From assembly GCA_025267735.1 (NCBI GenBank), contig CM046308.1, positions 34,957,267-35,021,266 of the forward strand: a stretch of 64,000 bases of DNA. Direction: 5' to 3'. The position numbers were made by a program, and so were the translations under genes. A model generated the notes under the pieces. It searched no databases, had not been told where the DNA came from, and saw only the letters and a program-made list of their open reading frames with translations. The DNA is from Mactra quadrangularis. Lineage: Eukaryota > Mollusca > Bivalvia > Venerida > Mactridae. Below are positions 60,400-64,000 of this stretch, piece after piece (position 1 is the first letter of the stretch; each line of letters starts with the position of its first letter).

Positions 60400-60457
60400 G
60401 CCCGCTTAGATCAGAAGGTAGGAGCATCAGTGTCGCGAGTTCGATCCTTGGGTGGGC
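60400..60457 (+). repeat. Shortened tRNA-like segment in right arm (representative)
   Basis: gcccgc/gtgggc ends can pair. A box ttagatcagaaggtaggagc and B box gcgagttcgatcc lie only about 8 bases apart, so the anticodon arm is missing. Copies occur near 57000, 59530 and 61340 (plus strand) and in every 360-bp unit of the left arm (minus strand). Not a functional tRNA. Confidence 0.7.
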
Positions 60458-62300
60458 AATGTTCTCCATGCCGATTTGATAAGACATTTAGTCTGACATC
60501 ATTCGTCCTCCACCTCTGGTTCATGTGGGGAAGTTGGCAGCTACAAATCTTGTTCCGTTCCGTTCCGCTAAATATCATTATCCTAGGGGATATTTATACT
60601 TTGCGGAACGAAACGGAATCACAATAAATAGTATTGAAGACATGGTTTGTACACAACATGTACAATCCATAGTTGCCAACCTGCACACTTAGATCTGTAG
60701 GTAAGAGCGCCGGTCTTCGGATTGCAGAGTCGCAAGCCGTTCGATCGATCCTCGGGCGGGCCATTTTCTCCGTGCCGATTTGATAACACATTGTGTGTGA
60801 CATCATTCCTCCTCCATCTCTGATTCATGTGGGGAAGTTTGCAGTTATTTGTGGAGAACAGGTAAGTACGGGTACAGAATCCAGGAACACCGTTTAGGTT
60901 AACTGCCCATCGTTACATGACTGAAATACTGTTGAAAACGGTGTTATAAGTTCCACATTTCTGTATTTGATTTATATGTTGTGACTTCTAAAATTGACGA
61001 GTCTTCATTAGCAGGATAGGTAGCCTGCGATTTTGTTTATGCATTATTAATGATTATTTATATGTGAAGTTTATAGAAGCATTATAAAGGAGAAAATGGG
61101 TATTGAATAACAAATCTCGTTCCGTTCCGTTCCGCTAAATATCATTATCTTAGGGGATATTTATACTTTGCGGAACGAAACGGAATCACAATAAATAGAG
61201 TTGAAGACATGGTTTGTAAACAATGCTGACTGTAATAGTGATATTTCAGCTTTATTAGTGCATGCACATTCAAATTATATGGCAAATATGTTTTTAAATT
61301 TAATTTGTTTACGATAAATATATAAGTTTCCAACCCGCCCGCTTAGATCAATAGGTAGGAGCGTCGGTGTCTAAGTTCAATCCTTGGGCGGGCAAATTTC
61401 TCCGTGCCGATTTGATAAGACATTTAGTCTAACATCATTTGTCCTCCACCTCTGATTCATGTAGGGAAGTTTGCAGCTACAAATCTTGTTCCGCTCCGCT
61501 AAATATCATTATCTTAGGGGATATTTATACTTTGCGGAACGAAACGGAATCACAATAAATAGAGTTGAAGACATGGTTTGTACACAATGCTGACCGTAGT
61601 AGTAATATTTCAGCTTTATTAGTGCATGTAATATCAATTTATATATGGTAAGCATGTTTTCAAATTTAATTTGTTTACGATGATTATTTATATTTTTTTG
61701 AATTTTATATAATACAAAATGGAAATGACGGCCATTCGATACATATCAAAGAGGTCCTGATATCGCCAAAAATATTTAGATTGTCAACTCATTTTTTTTT
61801 CATTCGTCAGTTTATATGAATAATAAATATTAAATTACTGCAACAAGTGCAAAAAAATTAAATATATAAATTTTATGGCGATAGGACTTCCTATTTTGAC
61901 TAAGTCAAGAACATAGTTTTTGAAACAGGTTGCATGTAATAAATTCGTGTACCTGTAATATACCAGGATGAAAAATTCCATTGACAAGAAAAAATAAATC
62001 TTGTTCCGTTCCGTTCCGTAGAATATCATTATTCTATGGGATATTTATACTTTGCGGAACGAAACGGAACAACTGTTTGCAGTCCCGAAGATTTTATATA
62101 ATTAATGTCCATTTAGAAGTGGGTATTCAGATGGTTCAGTTCGAAAAAAGGCTTAGATCGACTGTTCGCTAGGCAGTTTCAATATTTCATTATTTTTATT
62201 TGATATATTTACATATTAGTAAAAAAATTGCTGTGCCCCGTGTGGTGCCTCAATGTTTGTTCCGTTCCGTTTCGTTCCGTTCCGCAAAGTATAAATAGCC

Positions 62301-62308
62301 CAACTTAT
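62301..62308. repeat. 8-bp target duplication CAACTTAT (right)
   Basis: Matches 44592-44599 exactly. Confidence 0.85.
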
Positions 62309-62690
62309 CATAGATATAATCTAATACATTGACCTCTGCTTTGTTGGATTTTTATGAGCGTCCGTTCGCTCCAAGGGAAGACAATGGCTCGTTCAATAAT
62401 CACTAATGTATGCTTCTACAAAGTCAAACAGTCTATTTGTCAAAATTGTCATTGTCAGATGTAAGCTCCATTGTGATGTGTCAGCACAAAATTAGTCTAA
62501 TTATATGTAAATAAAGAAAACGGACGTGGACAAGATTTATGTTAACCCATCGATTTGACTTTGTAAACTCTAGGATGAGGAAAACTCGTATAAAATAGAT
62601 CATGGAGTGCATGGCCATGCCCTGTTCTGTCCTGTCCTAACTTCTTTGTCCATGTATAAAAACTAACCGGACGATAACATGAAACTTCAT
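62309..62690. other. Intergenic, no feature seen
   Basis: Between the foldback element and the 3' end of the last minus-strand gene; no ORF or repeat recognised. Confidence 0.5.
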
Positions 62691-62694
62691 TTTC

Positions 62695-62700
62695 TTTATT
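62695..62700 (-). terminator. AATAAA poly(A) signal for the minus-strand gene
   Basis: Minus-strand AATAAA about 255 bases after the stop at 62955; consistent with a short 3' UTR. Confidence 0.55.
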
Positions 62701-62954
62701 ATCGATTTAGAATTAATAGCTTTCAGAATTAAACCACAATATTTATAAACTCAGACTATATTCACTGAAACCATCACATTATTTGAAAAAAAAGAATTAG
62801 ATGATTAAATAATGTAAAAGTCAAAACGGTATATAAGCTTAATGTTTCTTGTATTCCATATTCCGGTTTACATTAAACCCTTCGGAACACCACGGCGTTC
62901 TTCTCTGAAGATATGCGTAAAAATCGCCACCGAGGAGTTCCGTATGTCATGAAC

Positions 62955-63238
62955 CTAATATCGGCGTCCACCAATGTACATATTAGGCTGTCTTCTTCGA
63001 GTTCGTATCATTTGAATCGCAGCTAGCGTTCTTTGCGGTAAATAACTTCTCACAGGGTTGGCACTATATTCAGGGATACCATATTGTTGGTAAATGGATG
63101 GACCATATCTTCCTGCGATGTTGTTTATAGTAAATCCAGACAGAGCAACATTACGACCATAGCAGTATACTTCAATGCACCGTGTCCAATTCCTTGCTCT
63201 ACAATAAGCACAGTAAATCTCTGCAAGGTTTCGACCGC
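62955..63238 (-). CDS. Terminal exon of an unrecognised gene (Cys/Tyr/Arg-rich end)
   Basis: Minus-strand exon opened by a strong acceptor (gttttctgttttcag) and ended by TAG at 62957-62955. Two bases complete a codon from the previous exon, then 93 residues follow: GRNLAEIYCAYCRARNWTRC, then IEVYCYGRNVALSGF, later YGPSIYQQYGIPEYS, and an Arg-rich end MIRTRRRQ...GGRRY. Four Cys fall in a C-x2-C-x7-C-x5-C pattern. G+C content and frame length fit coding DNA better than the competing frame starting AVETLQRF, which stops after about 40 codons. Earlier exons are outside the window or not recognisable in 63239-64000. Family unknown; it may be a secreted molluscan protein, but no signal peptide can be judged from this piece. 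Confidence 0.6.
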
Positions 63239-64000
63239 CTGAAAACAGAAAACTAGATCGATTGTATTAAATATAATATATTTCAAATGTAAGATGTTTT
63301 TAAGTATTAATGTAAAAAAATATTGAATTTTTAAAAAAACTTTGGTTTTAAAACTTGTTTCCAATGCTTTACGCAGTGAAATGACTAAGTTATTAACCTG
63401 CTATATAACTTACGAAAAACGCGACGTTAAAATGACGTCGCTTTATTTTCTTGGACCGATTATCGAATTTCAAATCACCATAGCAACGCCATGAACTGAG
63501 ATATTTACATAAACTATACATTTTTGGAAAGTACAAAGCCTACTCTTTAATTTTCGGTAAAAATCTCAATTTCGAAAAATTTGACCTTAAGGGCCCTTTT
63601 CTCGCGTTGCGCATCATATTATAAAATTACTGTTTAAAACCGATTACGGCTTATAATTGTACATACATGTACAGTTCATTGGCACCAGAGTCAATAACTC
63701 ATGATCATGAAATTTTATGCGTTTGTATATACTAGTGTAGTTCCAGGTTTTGTAAGTATATTATTATAATGTAAGTATAGTTACAACTCGTGCACGCATT
63801 AACAAAATACTATTATTAAAGCCTTTTTGTGAGTGTTTAAATTTTAAAGACTCTGATGCCAGGGGCACAGTTAGTTTGTCATCCACTATTTTGAATAAAA
63901 ACAAACATGTTATAGTTGACTAAGATTGACTTGCACTTGTACTTGTGTTTTTGCTTGCAGCCTTGAAGGACTGCGGTGGATATCAATAAAAAGTTAGCAG
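63239..64000. other. Presumed intron / flank at right edge
   Basis: No further exon of the minus-strand gene identified. On the plus strand ttttgcttgcag at 63951-63962 resembles an acceptor, but the following frame closes after about eight codons. Confidence 0.4.

Larger units (their letters stand above)
44600..62300. mobile_element. 17.7 kb foldback-like element with long composite inverted arms
   Basis: Ends GGCTATTTATACTTTGCGG ... CCGCAAAGTATAAATAGCC, flanked by exact 8-bp CAACTTAT. Arms (44600-47870 and about 56925-62300) are inverted relative to each other. They are built from tandem units that each carry a copy of the terminal motif as a hairpin, plus tRNA-like and linker segments. Outer arms match closely, e.g. 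44640-44680 against 62215-62265 and 44860-45240 against 61690-62020. No transposase recognised. Long subrepeat-containing arms recall FB/Galileo-type foldback elements; the 8-bp duplication fits hAT, Merlin or P-like mobilisation. The BEL/Pao insertion adds 6.2 kb, so the older element is about 11.5 kb. Confidence 0.8.
56925..62300. repeat. Right inverted arm (interrupted)
   Basis: Plus-strand hairpin cassettes (CGCTAAATATCATTATCCTA ... TTTGCGGAACGAAACGGAA) lie near 58937, 59315, 59724, 60556, 61119, 61490 and 62004. A broken piece at 56925-57262 is separated from the rest by about 1.6 kb of A+T-rich sequence (57265-58850). Units are less regular than in the left arm. Confidence 0.8.

Noticed and set aside
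60400..60457. True tRNA genes in the arm repeats
   Set aside because: A and B boxes are too close and no anticodon arm can form in the short type; the long type has a damaged B box and a SINE-like tail.
63125..63364. 79-residue ORF METSFKTKVFLK...
   Set aside because: Its first half crosses the acceptor of the terminal exon and its second half is the wrong frame of that exon.
63951..64000. Plus-strand exon after ttttgcttgcag at the right edge
   Set aside because: Frame closes after about eight codons and the window ends; cannot be supported.
1..64000. CRISPR arrays, bacterial operons or phage
   Set aside because: Spliced genes, SINEs and eukaryotic transposons show this is animal nuclear DNA; the regular repeats are minisatellites or transposon arms.

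Overview
This window is animal nuclear DNA, A+T-rich, with small exons, GT-AG introns, and many nested transposons and SINEs. The repeat families (paired 'gcggggg-tat' elements, tRNA-derived SINEs, G+C-poor hairpin MITEs) and the divergent Golgi sulfotransferase suggest a lophotrochozoan, most likely a bivalve mollusc. That placement is inferred from sequence style; no database search was possible.

Genes. (1) A complete minus-strand gene for a von Willebrand factor A domain protein of the VWA3A/VWA3B type spans about 251-31160. Sixteen coding exons keep phase throughout and sum to 2745 nt (914 codons plus stop). It has two tandem modules, each a W-L...G-L motif followed by a VWA-like domain. 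Only the second module keeps an intact metal site. (2) A plus-strand carbohydrate sulfotransferase (Sulfotransfer_2, CHST8-14-like) lies at 42892-44102. Its ORF can be read from 42858, but a good splice acceptor suggests the exon starts at 42892 and that an upstream exon supplies the membrane anchor. (3) The last coding exon of an unrecognised minus-strand gene is at 62955-63238. The rest of that gene lies beyond the right edge.

Mobile DNA. Introns of the VWA gene hold SINEs, minisatellites, a TA-flanked MITE, two copies of a ~540 bp hairpin family, a 1.31 kb TTAA-flanked foldback element and several short palindromes. Between the VWA gene and the sulfotransferase lies a 4,815 bp hAT-type element (36383-41197) with an exact 8-bp target duplication and no transposase, then a LINE reverse-transcriptase relic. 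Downstream of the sulfotransferase, 44600-62300 is a 17.7 kb foldback-like element. It has an exact 8-bp target duplication (CAACTTAT), ends GGCTATTTATAC...GTATAAATAGCC, and long inverted arms made of tandem ~360 bp units. Each unit repeats the element's own terminus as a hairpin and most carry a tRNA-like segment. Inside its spacer sits a younger BEL/Pao LTR retrotransposon (49972-56188, 5-bp duplication TTTTG, two 1,021-bp LTRs with no difference seen). Its polyprotein has lost reverse transcriptase and RNase H in frame and has one in-frame TAG near its start.

The most unusual items are the 17.7 kb foldback element with reiterated termini and tRNA-like cores, and the RT-less BEL/Pao copy whose apparently identical LTRs imply recent mobilisation in trans.
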